Shown: positions 7,271 to 16,898 of the stretch, piece by piece
Layout: each line of letters starts with the position of its first letter
Position numbering within the stretch: position 1 is the first letter of the stretch
From: Marinobacter qingdaonensis
Lineage (GTDB): Bacteria > Pseudomonadota > Gammaproteobacteria > Pseudomonadales > Oleiphilaceae
Length of the DNA: 64,000 nucleotides
Assembly: GCF_034555935.1 (NCBI RefSeq)
Contig: NZ_JAYDCJ010000003.1
Coordinates: 682,001-746,000 of the forward strand
Direction of reading: 5' to 3'
Notes under the pieces: model-generated
The model's database searches: none
What the model saw: the letters and a program-made list of their open reading frames with translations, nothing else
Told to the model about the DNA's origin: nothing
Program-made: the position numbers and the translations under genes

Positions 7271-9332
7271 ACGCGGCGTTGCCGGTGAGGGCATCGACCC
7301 GGCCGGCATCGGTCACATCGTTGATGCTCACCCCCGGCTGGGTGGCGGCGACGGTCATGCCGGTGTCGCTGCGGTTGTGGCCCCAGCCCTGGGGAATGCT
7401 GATCACGCCGTCGAACATGTCCCCGGTGATCTCCACCGGCAGCCGGATACTGCCGGTGGCCGACCGCACCTCGGCGGTCTGGCCATCACTCAGCCCCAGC
7501 CGTTCGGCGTCCCCCTGGCTCATCTGTACCGTGCAGGGGTTCCTGCCTTTCACCAGCCGGTGCGAGTTCTGGGTCCAGGTGTTGTGGCTGCGAGGCAGCC
7601 GGCGGCTGATCAGCGAGAACGGATAGTCCTGGTCTGACGCCTGTTGCAACAGGCCATCCAGCCGGTCCAGATCGTCCAGGAACAGCTGGGGTGCGATCTG
7701 GATCATCCCGTCTTCGGTCTGCAGCCGTTGTTCCAGGCAGGGCTGCAGGGGGCCCAGGTCAACGCCGTGCGGATGGGCCTTCAGGTGGTCCAGGCTCATG
7801 CCGTCCTTGCCGTAGGCACCGTGCCGGAGGCCGGCGTCCAGCATTCGCTCCGGGGTGGTGCCATCGTCGTCGCGTCCGGTCAGTTGCAGGGCCAGGTCGC
7901 GCAGGATTTCCCAGTCGTGCTTCTGCTCCGGCGCTTTCTCGAACAGGGGCTCGGAATACTTGGCGGTGTTGCGCACCGCGAAGGCGTTGAAGAACACGTC
8001 GAAGTGCGGCACCTCCAGTCCGGTGGTGGCCGGCAGGATGATGTCGGCATGGCGGGTGGTCTCGTTCAGGTAGATGTCCACCGCCACCATGAACTCGAGG
8101 CTGGCAAAGGCCTGATCCAGGCGCGCGCCGTCGGGGCTGGACAGCACCGGGTTGCCGGCGATGGTGATCATGGCGCGAATCTGGCCCTCACCCGGGGTTA
8201 GGATCTCGTCGGCCAGGGTGGCCACCGGGAATTCGTTGTTGAAGTAGGGCAGCTTGCGCACCCGGGACTGGTAGCGGCCGTAGGAGCTGGGCTTGCCTTT
8301 CTTGTTGCGCACCAGATCGAACGCCGGCTGGGGAAACATGGCCCCGCCCCGGCGGTCGAAGTTGCCGGTCAAAATGTTCAGCACGTTGTTCAGCCACTGG
8401 CACAGGCCGCCGAAGGACTGGGTCGAGGCGCCCATGCGGCTGTAGCAGACCGCGCTCCGGGCCGAAGCCATGTCCCGGGCCAGGGTGCGGATGGTGGCCG
8501 CGTCGATGCCGCAGGCCGGTGCCACCGCCTCCGGGGTGTAGAGTTTGACCGCCTCGGCCAGCTCCGCCAGGCCGGCAATGCGGGGCTCCAGATGGCCCAG
8601 CGTGACCCGCTGCTCGTCGAACAGGGTGTGGGCCAGGGCCAGCATCAGCAGGGCGTCGGTTTCTGGCCGGATGAACAGGTGCTGGTCGGCTTTTTTCGCG
8701 GTTTCGGTCCGGCGCGGGTCGACCACCACCACTTTGCCGCCGCGCTGCTGGATGGCCTTCAGGCGCTTGCCCACCCCCGGCGCGGTCATCAGGCTGCCGT
8801 TGGAGACAATCGGGTTGGCGCCGATGATGAGCATGAAATCGGTGTGGTCGATGTCCGGAATCGGGATCAGCATGCCCGCGCCCAGCATGTAATTGGCCGC
8901 CACGTGGTGGGGCAGCTGGTCGGCGGACGCCGAGCTGTAGCGGTTGTTGGTACCCAGGGCCTTGAAGAAGCCCGGCAGCATGATGGCGTTGCCGAAGTTG
9001 TGGGCGTTGGGGTTGCCGAGGTAGACCCCGACGGCATCCTGGCCATGGGCCGCCTGCAGGCCGCGGAACCGGGTGGCGATTTCCTCCAGCGCCTCCTGCC
9101 AGCTGATGTCCTGCCAGCCATCGGCGGTTTTGCGCAGTGGCGTTTTCAGCCGGTCCGGGTCCTGGTAGAAATCCTGCAGCGCCACGGCCTTCGGGCAGAT
9201 GTGGCCCTGGCTGAACGGATCCTCCCGGTCGCCCTTGATGGACAGGATGTCGCCGTCCCGATGCTGGATTTCCAGGCCGCACATGGCCTCGCAGATGTTG
9301 CAGGTGCGGTAGTGGGTCTTGGTGTCGGTCAT
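7236..9332 (-). CDS. Molybdopterin-dependent oxidoreductase (DMSO reductase superfamily)
   Basis: 698-residue bis-MGD enzyme. The N-terminal [4Fe-4S] site is C11-x2-C14-x3-C18 plus C46. Further family blocks are LIIGANPIVSNG, VVVDPRRTETAKKADQ, DIILPATTGLEVPHFD and a C-terminal MGD-binding domain (RLPRSHNTWTQNSHRLVKGRN). The position that holds Sec or Cys in formate dehydrogenases, in the TNNRYSSASADQ loop, appears to be aspartate 138; this is an eye alignment. There is no Tat or Sec signal, so it is probably cytoplasmic, and no electron-transfer subunit lies beside it. ATG 9332 is preferred over GTG 9386 because the upstream extension is a Thr-rich run. Substrate unknown. Confidence 0.85.
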   Translation of the reverse strand: MTDTKTHYRTCNICEAMCGLEIQHRDGDILSIKGDREDPFSQGHICPKAVALQDFYQDPDRLKTPLRKTADGWQDISWQEALEEIATRFRGLQAAHGQDAVGVYLGNPNAHNFGNAIMLPGFFKALGTNNRYSSASADQLPHHVAANYMLGAGMLIPIPDIDHTDFMLIIGANPIVSNGSLMTAPGVGKRLKAIQQRGGKVVVVDPRRTETAKKADQHLFIRPETDALLMLALAHTLFDEQRVTLGHLEPRIAGLAELAEAVKLYTPEAVAPACGIDAATIRTLARDMASARSAVCYSRMGASTQSFGGLCQWLNNVLNILTGNFDRRGGAMFPQPAFDLVRNKKGKPSSYGRYQSRVRKLPYFNNEFPVATLADEILTPGEGQIRAMITIAGNPVLSSPDGARLDQAFASLEFMVAVDIYLNETTRHADIILPATTGLEVPHFDVFFNAFAVRNTAKYSEPLFEKAPEQKHDWEILRDLALQLTGRDDDGTTPERMLDAGLRHGAYGKDGMSLDHLKAHPHGVDLGPLQPCLEQRLQTEDGMIQIAPQLFLDDLDRLDGLLQQASDQDYPFSLISRRLPRSHNTWTQNSHRLVKGRNPCTVQMSQGDAERLGLSDGQTAEVRSATGSIRLPVEITGDMFDGVISIPQGWGHNRSDTGMTVAATQPGVSINDVTDAGRVDALTGNAAFNGLRVAVRAA

Positions 9333-9447
9333 GGCAAAAGACTCGGTCGTGGTTGTTGTCGTTGTTGGATGACCCGAGTGTGGCACAGCTGTGGATAAAA
9401 TCAGACGGTCATAAATGACATAAATTTGGTGGATCTCGCCATCCCGG

Positions 9448-11262
9448 TCAGCCGGCGACGCCGGCTTCGACCACCCGATTCCGGCCTTCCAGCTTGGCCT
9501 GGTACATGGCTTCGTCCGCCTGGTTCAGCAGTTCCTCCACGCTCGCCTCACCCTCGGTGAACGCCAGGCCGATGCTGGCGGTGATGGTGACCACCCGGTT
9601 GTTCACCGGCACCTGGGTGGCGGCAATGTCCATGCGCAGCCGCTCGGCCAGGGCAATCACCGATTCCTTGGGTTCCTCCACCAGCAGGGCAAACTCCTCG
9701 CCTCCCAGCCGGCCAAACACGTCGGTTTCCCGGATGCGCTGGCGGATGGTGTCGGTGAAGGCGCACAGCACCTGGTCCCCGGTGCTGTGGCCCAGGGAGT
9801 CGTTGATGCGTTTGAAATGGTCCAGGTCGAACATGAACAGGCAGCAGGTCTTGCGCTGGCGCCGGGCCAGTTTCACCCGCACGGCGGCGTCGGTCAGGAA
9901 ACTGCGCCGGTTCAGGATACCGGTGAGGGGATCGGTCCGGGCCTCCAGTTCGGCCACCAGCTTGGCCTGCTCCAGCTCCCGGGTGCGCAGGCGCACCTCC
10001 TCCTCCAGCTGGGCCTTGGACAGCTCCAGGTGTTCCCGGTACTGCTGCTCGGCGGCCTTCTTGTCCAGGTAGACCCGGCGCATCTGAAAGCCCATGGCGA
10101 ACATGATGGTGAGCATCTCGGTAAACGAGGCCACCGGTGGCCAGTAGTAGTTGAATGGGGTGTGCGGCACCAGACCAAGGTCCCGGAGTGCCTGCATCAG
10201 TAGCCCCAGCACCAGGACCCCCCAGGCCAGGGAGAAGATGGCGGCCTCGGTCTGGCCCTGGCGCCAGCGCAGCAGGCCGGCACCGATCACCACCGGGTAC
10301 AGCAGCAGTGCCAGGGTGATGGTGACCAGGGCCAGGGGCTTGATCTGGAACAGGGCCGCGATCAGCAGCAGGCCGCCATTGCCGATCATGGCCAGCAGCA
10401 GGTAGTCCAGCCGCGGGGTGTGTGCGCGGGTCTGCAGGAACAGCCGCGCGAACAGCAGCCCGAGCACAATGGTGACGGCGCCGCTGATGGACATCAGGCT
10501 CCAGTGGAACTGGTCCCGCAGCACGAATTGATGGGTGTAGCCGAGGATGGTGCTCCAGCAGGTGAGCTTGGACAGCGCGTACAGGGCATAGACGTAGAAC
10601 AGCAGCTTGCCGCTGACCACCCCGGCGACCAGGGCAAAGATCGACATCAGGAAGAAGCCACCGAACAGAAAGCCGGTCAGGGTGGTTTCCCGCAGCTGGC
10701 GGGTTTCCAGGTGCTCTGGCGACCAGATGCGCAGGGCCGGGAAGGTGTAGCCGCTCTCCCGGGAACCGTAGCGCACCAGCAGCTCACGGGTTTCCCCGGC
10801 CGCCACCGTGAGCGGCACCACGAACCGGTTGTGGGCCACCGGCCGGTGCGAGAATGGCTGTTCCATGGACAGCCGGGCAACCGGTGCGTAGTCGCCGGTA
10901 CCCAGCGGCCGGCTGTAGGCGTCGAGTTCGATCAGCTGGTGGTCCACGTATTCCAAGTGCAGGTGCGCGGGGTCCGGGCCGGGGTTGCGCAGCTGGACGT
11001 AGCTCCAATGGGCGCCGGGCTGCAGTCCGGTGGAGCCTTTGCTGGTGAGGGCGGAGAAGTTGCCGGCGGCCTGGGCGGCGTCGGCCTGGGCCAGGCTCAG
11101 GTGGCCGTCCGGGTCGTGCAGGACCTGGCTGTGCCCGGTGGTCTGGGTGCCGCGTTCGTCTGCGCCGACGTCGACGGGGGATTGGGCCAACGCGGAGGCG
11201 CCACCCAGGCACAGGAGGCAGGCCAGAAGGTACCGGACAAGCGCGGGGGTCTTAGCAGTCAT
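9448..11262 (-). CDS. 7TM-DISM diguanylate cyclase
   Basis: 604-residue membrane c-di-GMP synthase. The signal peptide ends at ALAQ (about residue 26). A periplasmic 7TMR-DISMED2-type beta domain (about 40-170) has WSYVQLRNPG. Seven membrane helices of the 7TM-DISM class (about 190-390) are followed by a coiled coil (about 400-440, EQQYREHLELSKAQLEEEVRLRTRELEQ) and a GGDEF domain. The signature is intact (G520-G-E-E-F524), and an inhibitory RETD site lies five residues before it, so it is probably active and product-inhibited. The start is ATG 11262, which alone gives a sensible signal peptide. It lies 110 bp downstream of a gene with the same sensor architecture. Confidence 0.9.
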   Translation of the reverse strand: MTAKTPALVRYLLACLLCLGGASALAQSPVDVGADERGTQTTGHSQVLHDPDGHLSLAQADAAQAAGNFSALTSKGSTGLQPGAHWSYVQLRNPGPDPAHLHLEYVDHQLIELDAYSRPLGTGDYAPVARLSMEQPFSHRPVAHNRFVVPLTVAAGETRELLVRYGSRESGYTFPALRIWSPEHLETRQLRETTLTGFLFGGFFLMSIFALVAGVVSGKLLFYVYALYALSKLTCWSTILGYTHQFVLRDQFHWSLMSISGAVTIVLGLLFARLFLQTRAHTPRLDYLLLAMIGNGGLLLIAALFQIKPLALVTITLALLLYPVVIGAGLLRWRQGQTEAAIFSLAWGVLVLGLLMQALRDLGLVPHTPFNYYWPPVASFTEMLTIMFAMGFQMRRVYLDKKAAEQQYREHLELSKAQLEEEVRLRTRELEQAKLVAELEARTDPLTGILNRRSFLTDAAVRVKLARRQRKTCCLFMFDLDHFKRINDSLGHSTGDQVLCAFTDTIRQRIRETDVFGRLGGEEFALLVEEPKESVIALAERLRMDIAATQVPVNNRVVTITASIGLAFTEGEASVEELLNQADEAMYQAKLEGRNRVVEAGVAG

Positions 11263-11372
11263 GAGTGTCTGAACCAGGGGTCCGTCCCAACGGTTTATGC
11301 TGTTGTTATCCGCGCCGGCGATCGGTGTTGCGCGATCGCCCGCTCCTGTTTCCTCGGTTCCGTCGAGAGCAG

Positions 11373-13982
11373 CTATCGCATCAGCGATTGGGCTCTGGAT
11401 TCCCGGGACCGCGCCGGTGCCTGCTCTGACAGCCAGTCTAGCAGGTCTGCCAGCGGCAAGGGGTGGCAGAGCCAATAACCCTGAAGGTGGTCACAGCCCA
11501 GGTCCTTGAGCAGCCGGGCGGTGTCCTCGTCTTCCACCCCTTCGGCAATCACCCGGTAGCCGAGGCCGTGCACCATGTTGATGGCGGTTTCGACGATGAC
11601 CCGCGAACTCTCACTGCTGCAGACGTCGGTGATCAGCGCGCGATCGAGCTTGATTTCAGTAGCCGGCAGCTCTTTCAGGTAGGACAGCGACGAGTAGCCG
11701 CTGCCAAAATCGTCAACGGATACCCCAACACCGATGTTGGCCAGGGCATTCAGGGCCTTCAGGCCTTTCTCCGGGTCTTCCATGGCGGCGGTTTCAGTAA
11801 GCTCCAGGGTCAGTCGGCTGGCTTCGATTTTATGTTCGCCAAGAACGGTCTCGATCCGTTCTTTCAGACCGGCAGCGCTCAAATCCCGGGCAGAAATATT
11901 AATTGAGAGCCCCAGGTTGGTCAGGTGGCCCAGTGGGCCGGCCAAGTCTCTCAGGCCCCGGGTCACCGCCCAGCGGGTCAGCTCGGTAATGACCCCGGTT
12001 TCCTCCGCCAGCGGAATGAAATCGGAGGGATAAACCCAGCCCCGGTGCGGGTGGTGCCAGCGGATCAGCGCCTCCAGACCGATGATCTGGCCGGTGCTGA
12101 GGCAGAGCTTGGGCTGGTAGTGGAGATCGGTCTGATCGGTCCGCAGCGCCTCGCGTAGATCGGTCATAAGGGTCAGCCGGCCCTCACTGTAGATGTCCAG
12201 GTCCCGGGAATAGAAGCCGGTGGCGTAGGGGCCGCGGGGGGCAATCTCCATGCCCACGTGGGCGTTGCGGATCAGCAGGGCGGCATTGGTGCCGTGATTG
12301 GGGTAAAGCGACGCCCCAAATTTCGGGTGCAGCTCGATGGCCAGGTTATCCAGCGGCACCGGCTCGGAAAGCAGCGCCAGGGCCTGGTTCAAGCGGCTGA
12401 AGTCATCCTGGGTCCGGTCTGCCCGAACCAGAATGCCAAAGCTGTCGCCGGACAGCTGATACACGCATTCAACACGACCCAGGTCATCCCGACTGTGATG
12501 AACGTTGGGCAACTGCGAGGCCAGTTCCGTCATCTGCTGTGCCAGCCGCTTCAGCAGGCGCTCGCTGCGAGTGAGACCCAGAGTACGATTGATCTCATCG
12601 AGCCGGGTAATGCGAGCCACACCCACCATGAACTGGCCATTGGGGTGGTTGGCAAGCTGTTCGTTCACCATGCGCTCGAACCGGTTGCGATTCGGCAGGC
12701 CGGTCACCGCATCGTGGGTCATGGCCTCGGTCAACCGGTACTGGGCTTCGCTGCGGGCCTTTTCCTCACGCAGGCTGTGGGCCTGGGCCTGAATCTTGTC
12801 TTCCCGTTCCTGGTACAGCCGGTCGGCCAGGGCCAGCGTCAGGATGAACGCCTCCAGGCCGGAGCCAATCTGCATGGCGTATTCGGTCATGAAGTTGACC
12901 GGGAAGAAGCCCAGGGCCCGGCCGGCGGTGGCCAGCACCCCAATGGTCAGCGGCGTCCAGGCCAGGGTGAAGAAGGCGCCGGCGCGGACACCCGCGGCCC
13001 AGGTGATCGGGCCGGCGACGAACAGCAGTGAGAAGAACACCAGCGCCGAGAACGCGGAGATCTTCATGGCCAAGTTGTAGTCCAGGGTCAGGGCGGCCGC
13101 AAAGTTGACCACCTCGAAGCAGATCATCACCCGCATGGCCAGGTCGAGCCGTGGGCTGTGGCTGGCCACCTTCAGGAAACTCCGGCAGAACAGCACCGAG
13201 AACAGCGCCAGGATCGGCATCGAGGCCAGCAGAGCCCGGGCGTGCAACCAGGGCGCGTCCGGGTACAGCAACTGGAAGCTGTAGCCCTCACTGGAGGCAA
13301 AGAACAGCAGGTACCCGGAAATCGCCAGGGCGTAATACAGGTACAGCCGTTCCCGCAGGGTGAGGAACACCGCCAGGTTGATCAGCACGATCACCACCAG
13401 GCAGCCGTAGTAGAAGAAATGCAGTTTCTGTTCGTTGGAGGCGGCGCCGAAGAACTGGTTCTCGCGCCAGATCTTCAGTGGCAGGATCATTGGCCCGGCG
13501 GTTTCCACCCGCACGTACAGGGTCTTGGTCTGCTGGGGCGCCAGGGCGAAACGCAGCAGCATGTGTGGGTGCTCCACCTCGCGTGGATAGAACGGTCGGG
13601 TATCGCCGGTGGCGAACCGGTGCACCCGGGACTGGCCGTCGAAAACGTGGAACACCACGTCGTCCAGCTGGGAGTAGGCCAGTTCGGCAATCAGGTTGAG
13701 TTGTTGCGGGGTGCCATTGCGCACGGCGACGCGTAACCAGTAGGCCGAGGGCGTCATTCCGAAGGAGGCACTGCCGGAATCTCGCGGGCGCCAGTCACTG
13801 TCGGGCAGGGCAAGCACATCGGCCAGTCCGGCCTGGGCGCTGGGATCCTCCCAGAATTCGAAACGAGACTCGATGGGGGACTCGTCGGCCACGGTGATTG
13901 GCTGCGTCTCGGCCTGTGCAATACTGCAGGCAAACACACACAAGAGGATAACGGTGACACGCAAAGCTTTGGTTAGGATCAC
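11373..13982 (-). CDS. 7TM-DISM protein with degenerate GGDEF and intact EAL domain
   Basis: 869-residue membrane protein. Signal peptide (ends SIAQA), periplasmic DISMED2-type domain (about 30-170), seven DISM membrane helices (about 185-390), short coiled coil, GGDEF-like domain (about 425-575) and EAL domain (about 600-855). The GGDEF signature is changed to SGDSF, so cyclase activity is unlikely. The EAL domain keeps the expected residues in EALIRW, INISARD, ELTETA, DDFGSGYSSL, IKLDRAL, AEGVE and LQGY, so c-di-GMP phosphodiesterase activity is likely. The start is GTG 13982 with a weak ribosome site. The downstream same-strand gene is a cyclase with a matching sensor, suggesting an opposed pair. 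Confidence 0.9.
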   Translation of the reverse strand: MILTKALRVTVILLCVFACSIAQAETQPITVADESPIESRFEFWEDPSAQAGLADVLALPDSDWRPRDSGSASFGMTPSAYWLRVAVRNGTPQQLNLIAELAYSQLDDVVFHVFDGQSRVHRFATGDTRPFYPREVEHPHMLLRFALAPQQTKTLYVRVETAGPMILPLKIWRENQFFGAASNEQKLHFFYYGCLVVIVLINLAVFLTLRERLYLYYALAISGYLLFFASSEGYSFQLLYPDAPWLHARALLASMPILALFSVLFCRSFLKVASHSPRLDLAMRVMICFEVVNFAAALTLDYNLAMKISAFSALVFFSLLFVAGPITWAAGVRAGAFFTLAWTPLTIGVLATAGRALGFFPVNFMTEYAMQIGSGLEAFILTLALADRLYQEREDKIQAQAHSLREEKARSEAQYRLTEAMTHDAVTGLPNRNRFERMVNEQLANHPNGQFMVGVARITRLDEINRTLGLTRSERLLKRLAQQMTELASQLPNVHHSRDDLGRVECVYQLSGDSFGILVRADRTQDDFSRLNQALALLSEPVPLDNLAIELHPKFGASLYPNHGTNAALLIRNAHVGMEIAPRGPYATGFYSRDLDIYSEGRLTLMTDLREALRTDQTDLHYQPKLCLSTGQIIGLEALIRWHHPHRGWVYPSDFIPLAEETGVITELTRWAVTRGLRDLAGPLGHLTNLGLSINISARDLSAAGLKERIETVLGEHKIEASRLTLELTETAAMEDPEKGLKALNALANIGVGVSVDDFGSGYSSLSYLKELPATEIKLDRALITDVCSSESSRVIVETAINMVHGLGYRVIAEGVEDEDTARLLKDLGCDHLQGYWLCHPLPLADLLDWLSEQAPARSRESRAQSLMR

Positions 13983-14160
13983 AGGTGGCTTACCAACGAA
14001 TGTCCGGCCTCAGGCTCTAGTTGTTATTTTTCAATGCAACAGCTTCCAATCGTATCGCCCGTTGGCGGCAGATCTGAATCAGTTTTCTGTAGAAAAATGT
14101 GTACAGGCTGCTAACAGGTTGTTGTGCAAGCCAAACCCGCCTCTGTGCTCGTCGGCGACA

Positions 14161-14337
14161 TCATTTCCAGTCGTCGTCCTCGTTGTCCTGGGCCTCAAGT
14201 TCCTTTTGGCGCTCCCGGATCTTTTTCATCTTCTCGTCGGAAATCTTCATGCTGTGGGCCGAATCCCGCAGGATCATCAGGCCACCGACGATCAGGGCCA
14301 GGGCGAGGATCAGGAAGATCCATCCAATGGTGGGCAT
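14161..14337 (-). CDS. DUF2897-type small membrane protein
   Basis: 58-residue protein with one N-terminal transmembrane helix (IGWIFLILALALIVGGLMIL), followed by a charged helical tail (MKKIRERQKELEAQDNEDDDW). This layout matches DUF2897. ATG 14337 gives the compact form; a longer frame to 14430 crosses the neighbouring terminator and is rejected. Function is unknown. It lies between a terminator on its upstream side and the GGDEF-EAL gene about 180 bp downstream. Confidence 0.65.
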   Translation of the reverse strand: MPTIGWIFLILALALIVGGLMILRDSAHSMKISDEKMKKIRERQKELEAQDNEDDDWK

Positions 14338-14423
14338 TGCTGTACTCCCATGCAGGCTGTCTTTTGATAGTGGCCCAGGCAGGTCGGTGCAGGCAACCGG
14401 CCGATCCCGGTGATGGTGATCCG

Positions 14424-14463
14424 GGCACAAAAAAACCGCGACCCTGGGCCGCGGTTTTTGTGC
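14424..14463 (-). terminator. Intrinsic terminator of the serine hydrolase gene
   Basis: The inverted repeat has arms ACCGCG and CGCGGT extended by A/T pairs, around a loop ACCCTGGGC. Read on the minus strand, the hairpin is followed by a run of seven T. It sits 20 bp past the stop of the gene at 14484 and also insulates the DUF2897-type gene. Confidence 0.85.
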
Positions 14464-14483
14464 CTGGGTAGGATCGGGTGTAC

Positions 14484-15635
14484 TCAGTAGTTCTTGCGTT
14501 CGAACTGGTCGTCCTGCGGGTCGGCGGTGTAGCGGCCCTCCACCTGATCCCAGTGGTAGGTGTCGCCCATCATGGCGCCGATGCGACTGTCCGCGGTGGC
14601 GGCGCTGGCGGCATCCAGGCCGGTGGGGATGCGCTGGTTGCGCCAGTTGATGGTGACTTCCTCCGGGGCGGCGGAGGCCATGGAGCGGAAGTACCAGGGC
14701 ACCACGTGGTTGTGCTTGTTGACGTAGTCACCGGAGGCCAGATACCAGAACCGGTTGTGGATAAAGCTGACGATGCCCTCGAGGGCGGTGTTCCGGTCGC
14801 CGATCCAGACGTCCTGGATGCCGGAGGATTTGTACCAGGTCACCGGGGTGTTGTGGCGCTGGATCAGCTCCTCGATGGTCCAGCGGGTGCGCTCGCCGAC
14901 CCAGTCGTTGGCGCCGTCGCCATTGGCATCGCCCAGGTAGCCCTTGCCGTCCTGGGACCAGAACGGGTCCAGCAGCTCCAGGCGGTCCACCAGCACGTTG
15001 GTGCCGACGTCGCCGGCGTAGACGGCGTCGCTGATCTTGCTGGCCACGATGGTGGCGAGCTGGTTGCCCAGGGAATGACCGGACAGCCGCAGGTAGGAGG
15101 AGGTGTTGCCGGCCAGGGCCGCGGTCACCTGCTCAAAGGCAATCTGGCCCACGGATTTGCTGGGTGAGTGCTGGGTGCTGTAGCTGCCGTCGCTCAGGCG
15201 GTAGCGCATGCCGCGCGGGCCGGTGGCGCTCCACATCTTGGCTTCCGCGTCCTTCACTTCGGATTCGTCGGCAAACTGGTCCCAGTAGAAGTAGGCGATG
15301 TTCCAGCCCTGGTTCTTCCAGGCGGTGGAAGTGATCACATCTTCACTGCCCCAAACGAACCGAAAATCTTCCCGGTCGTATCCATTGCCTCGGGTGGCCG
15401 AACCCGGCTGCCAGCCGTGGAAGTGCACGATGGTGGGCTTGGACGGGTCGTAGTAGGACAGGGGCACGGTGTTGACGGTGCCGTCCGCCTCCACGGCTTT
15501 CACCGAGGTGTTGTTGCCGTCAAACCAGTAGAGGCCGTAGTCGAGGGTGTCGGCGGCGTGGGTGGATAAAGAAAAAAGGGTAAAAAGCGCGATCAGCGCC
15601 CATTGTGCCGGTTTCATCATTGTTTTTGTGTCCAT
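14484..15635 (-). CDS. Secreted alpha/beta hydrolase (lipase-like)
   Basis: About 383 residues with a Sec signal peptide (hydrophobic core ALIALFTLFSLSTHA). The nucleophile elbow is LSGHSLGNQLA (G-x-S-x-G), and an oxyanion-type HFHGWQPG stretch lies about 100 residues before it, typical of extracellular lipases and esterases. A candidate catalytic Asp is in LELLDPFW and a His in the later HNHVVPWY part. A short D-x-N-x-D-G segment (GDANGDGANDW) looks like a calcium loop. The start is uncertain between ATG 15635 and ATG 15620; none has a clear ribosome site. The gene stands alone between a terminator and a divergent cyclase gene. Substrate is unknown. Confidence 0.75.
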   Translation of the reverse strand: MDTKTMMKPAQWALIALFTLFSLSTHAADTLDYGLYWFDGNNTSVKAVEADGTVNTVPLSYYDPSKPTIVHFHGWQPGSATRGNGYDREDFRFVWGSEDVITSTAWKNQGWNIAYFYWDQFADESEVKDAEAKMWSATGPRGMRYRLSDGSYSTQHSPSKSVGQIAFEQVTAALAGNTSSYLRLSGHSLGNQLATIVASKISDAVYAGDVGTNVLVDRLELLDPFWSQDGKGYLGDANGDGANDWVGERTRWTIEELIQRHNTPVTWYKSSGIQDVWIGDRNTALEGIVSFIHNRFWYLASGDYVNKHNHVVPWYFRSMASAAPEEVTINWRNQRIPTGLDAASAATADSRIGAMMGDTYHWDQVEGRYTADPQDDQFERKNY

Positions 15636-15782
15636 TGTTATTGTTTGCGTTTGGTTGGGCACCTGGAAGCTAGCAAAAGTTTGTCTAAAAAACTGTGAAT
15701 TATTGTCAATTTTTCGCCTTTGATCCGAGGGGGTCTATGGTTGGTGATATGATTAGGAAATACACATAGTGCGCTGTCCTTC

Positions 15783-16898
15783 ATGAAAGCATCCCTGAGC
15801 GAAACTGCCCGCGTGCGTCTGTTTATTACGATTGGCGGCGTGCTGATAGCCCTGTTCATGATCGGTGATCTGGAGCTGTTGCCGGTCGAACTGGAGGCGG
15901 CGTACCTGACCAATCGCCTGTTTGTTCAGCTGCCCCTGGTGGTTGCCCTGCTCGCGTTCACTTTTCACCCCCGATTCCCTGAATTTCGCCAGCCCGCGTT
16001 TCTGCTGACCGTCATGGCGCTGACTTACGCGAATTACTACCTGATTTACCTGTGCTGGGCGCGTGCCGGCTTCAGCTTTCCCTACGAGGGCACTCTGCTC
16101 TACGCCTTCTTTGGCTTTTTCGTGCTCGGCATGGCGTTTCGCTACGCCGTTGCGCTGATGCTGTTTAGCTCAGTGGGCTTTTCGGCGTTGATGGTGGCGC
16201 ATCCGGTGTACGGGAATTTCACCCTGATCAGTGCCGGCTTTGTGCTGGCCTCCCTGTTCATTGGCGTGATCGGCCGGCATCGACTGGATTACCTGCTGGG
16301 GCAATTACAGGCCGCCAACGAGGAATTGGTCCGCTTGAGCACCACCGACGCGCTGACCGGTCTCTCGAATCGACGCGCCCTGATGAGTGAATCGGAAACA
16401 CTGTTCGCTGTGTTGCAGCGCTCTGAGCAGCCGGTGGCGGTGTTTATGCTGGACCTGGATTTTTTCAAGCAGTTCAACGACCGCTACGGGCATCAGCAGG
16501 GCGATCGGGCGATCCGCATTCAGGCGGATCTGTTGCGATCGGTGTTCCGGCGCCAGACCGATGTACTTGGCCGCTACGGGGGCGAGGAGTTCTTGGTGGT
16601 GGCGCCCGGCATGAGCGAGCCCGAGTGCCGCGCACGTGCGGAGGAAATTCTCAGGGGCTGGCAAGCGCAGGCGCTGGCAAACGAGGGCAGTCCCGGTGGC
16701 TGCACTCTCAGTTGTTCCATTGGGATCTGCCAGGGATCGGCATCCGACTTCAGTTCCCTGAACCACGTCATTCACTGCGCCGATGAGGCGCTGTATCAGG
16801 CCAAGCATGGCGGTCGCGCTACCTACGTTTTCGCCGCCTCGGCCGACCATGACCGGGCGCCGCTGGCAGTCGCCCGCGATGCGGGAGTGGCGTCGTGA
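15783..16898 (+). CDS. Membrane diguanylate cyclase
   Basis: 371-residue c-di-GMP synthase. The N-terminal half has about five to six membrane helices without a recognisable named sensor domain. A short linker helix (GQLQAANEELVRLS) leads into the GGDEF domain from about residue 185. The signature is GGEEF at 266-270 with an RQTD inhibitory site exactly five residues before it, and the metal/GTP residues in FMLDLDFFKQFNDRYGHQQGD are intact, so activity is expected. The stop codon overlaps the GTG start of the next gene (GTGA at 16895-16898), so the two are coupled. Confidence 0.88.
   Translation: MKASLSETARVRLFITIGGVLIALFMIGDLELLPVELEAAYLTNRLFVQLPLVVALLAFTFHPRFPEFRQPAFLLTVMALTYANYYLIYLCWARAGFSFPYEGTLLYAFFGFFVLGMAFRYAVALMLFSSVGFSALMVAHPVYGNFTLISAGFVLASLFIGVIGRHRLDYLLGQLQAANEELVRLSTTDALTGLSNRRALMSESETLFAVLQRSEQPVAVFMLDLDFFKQFNDRYGHQQGDRAIRIQADLLRSVFRRQTDVLGRYGGEEFLVVAPGMSEPECRARAEEILRGWQAQALANEGSPGGCTLSCSIGICQGSASDFSSLNHVIHCADEALYQAKHGGRATYVFAASADHDRAPLAVARDAGVAS

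Noticed and set aside
13983..14160. Additional small gene between the GGDEF-EAL and DUF2897-type genes
   Set aside because: No frame with a ribosome site and plausible composition. It is more likely promoter/leader of the minus-strand gene.
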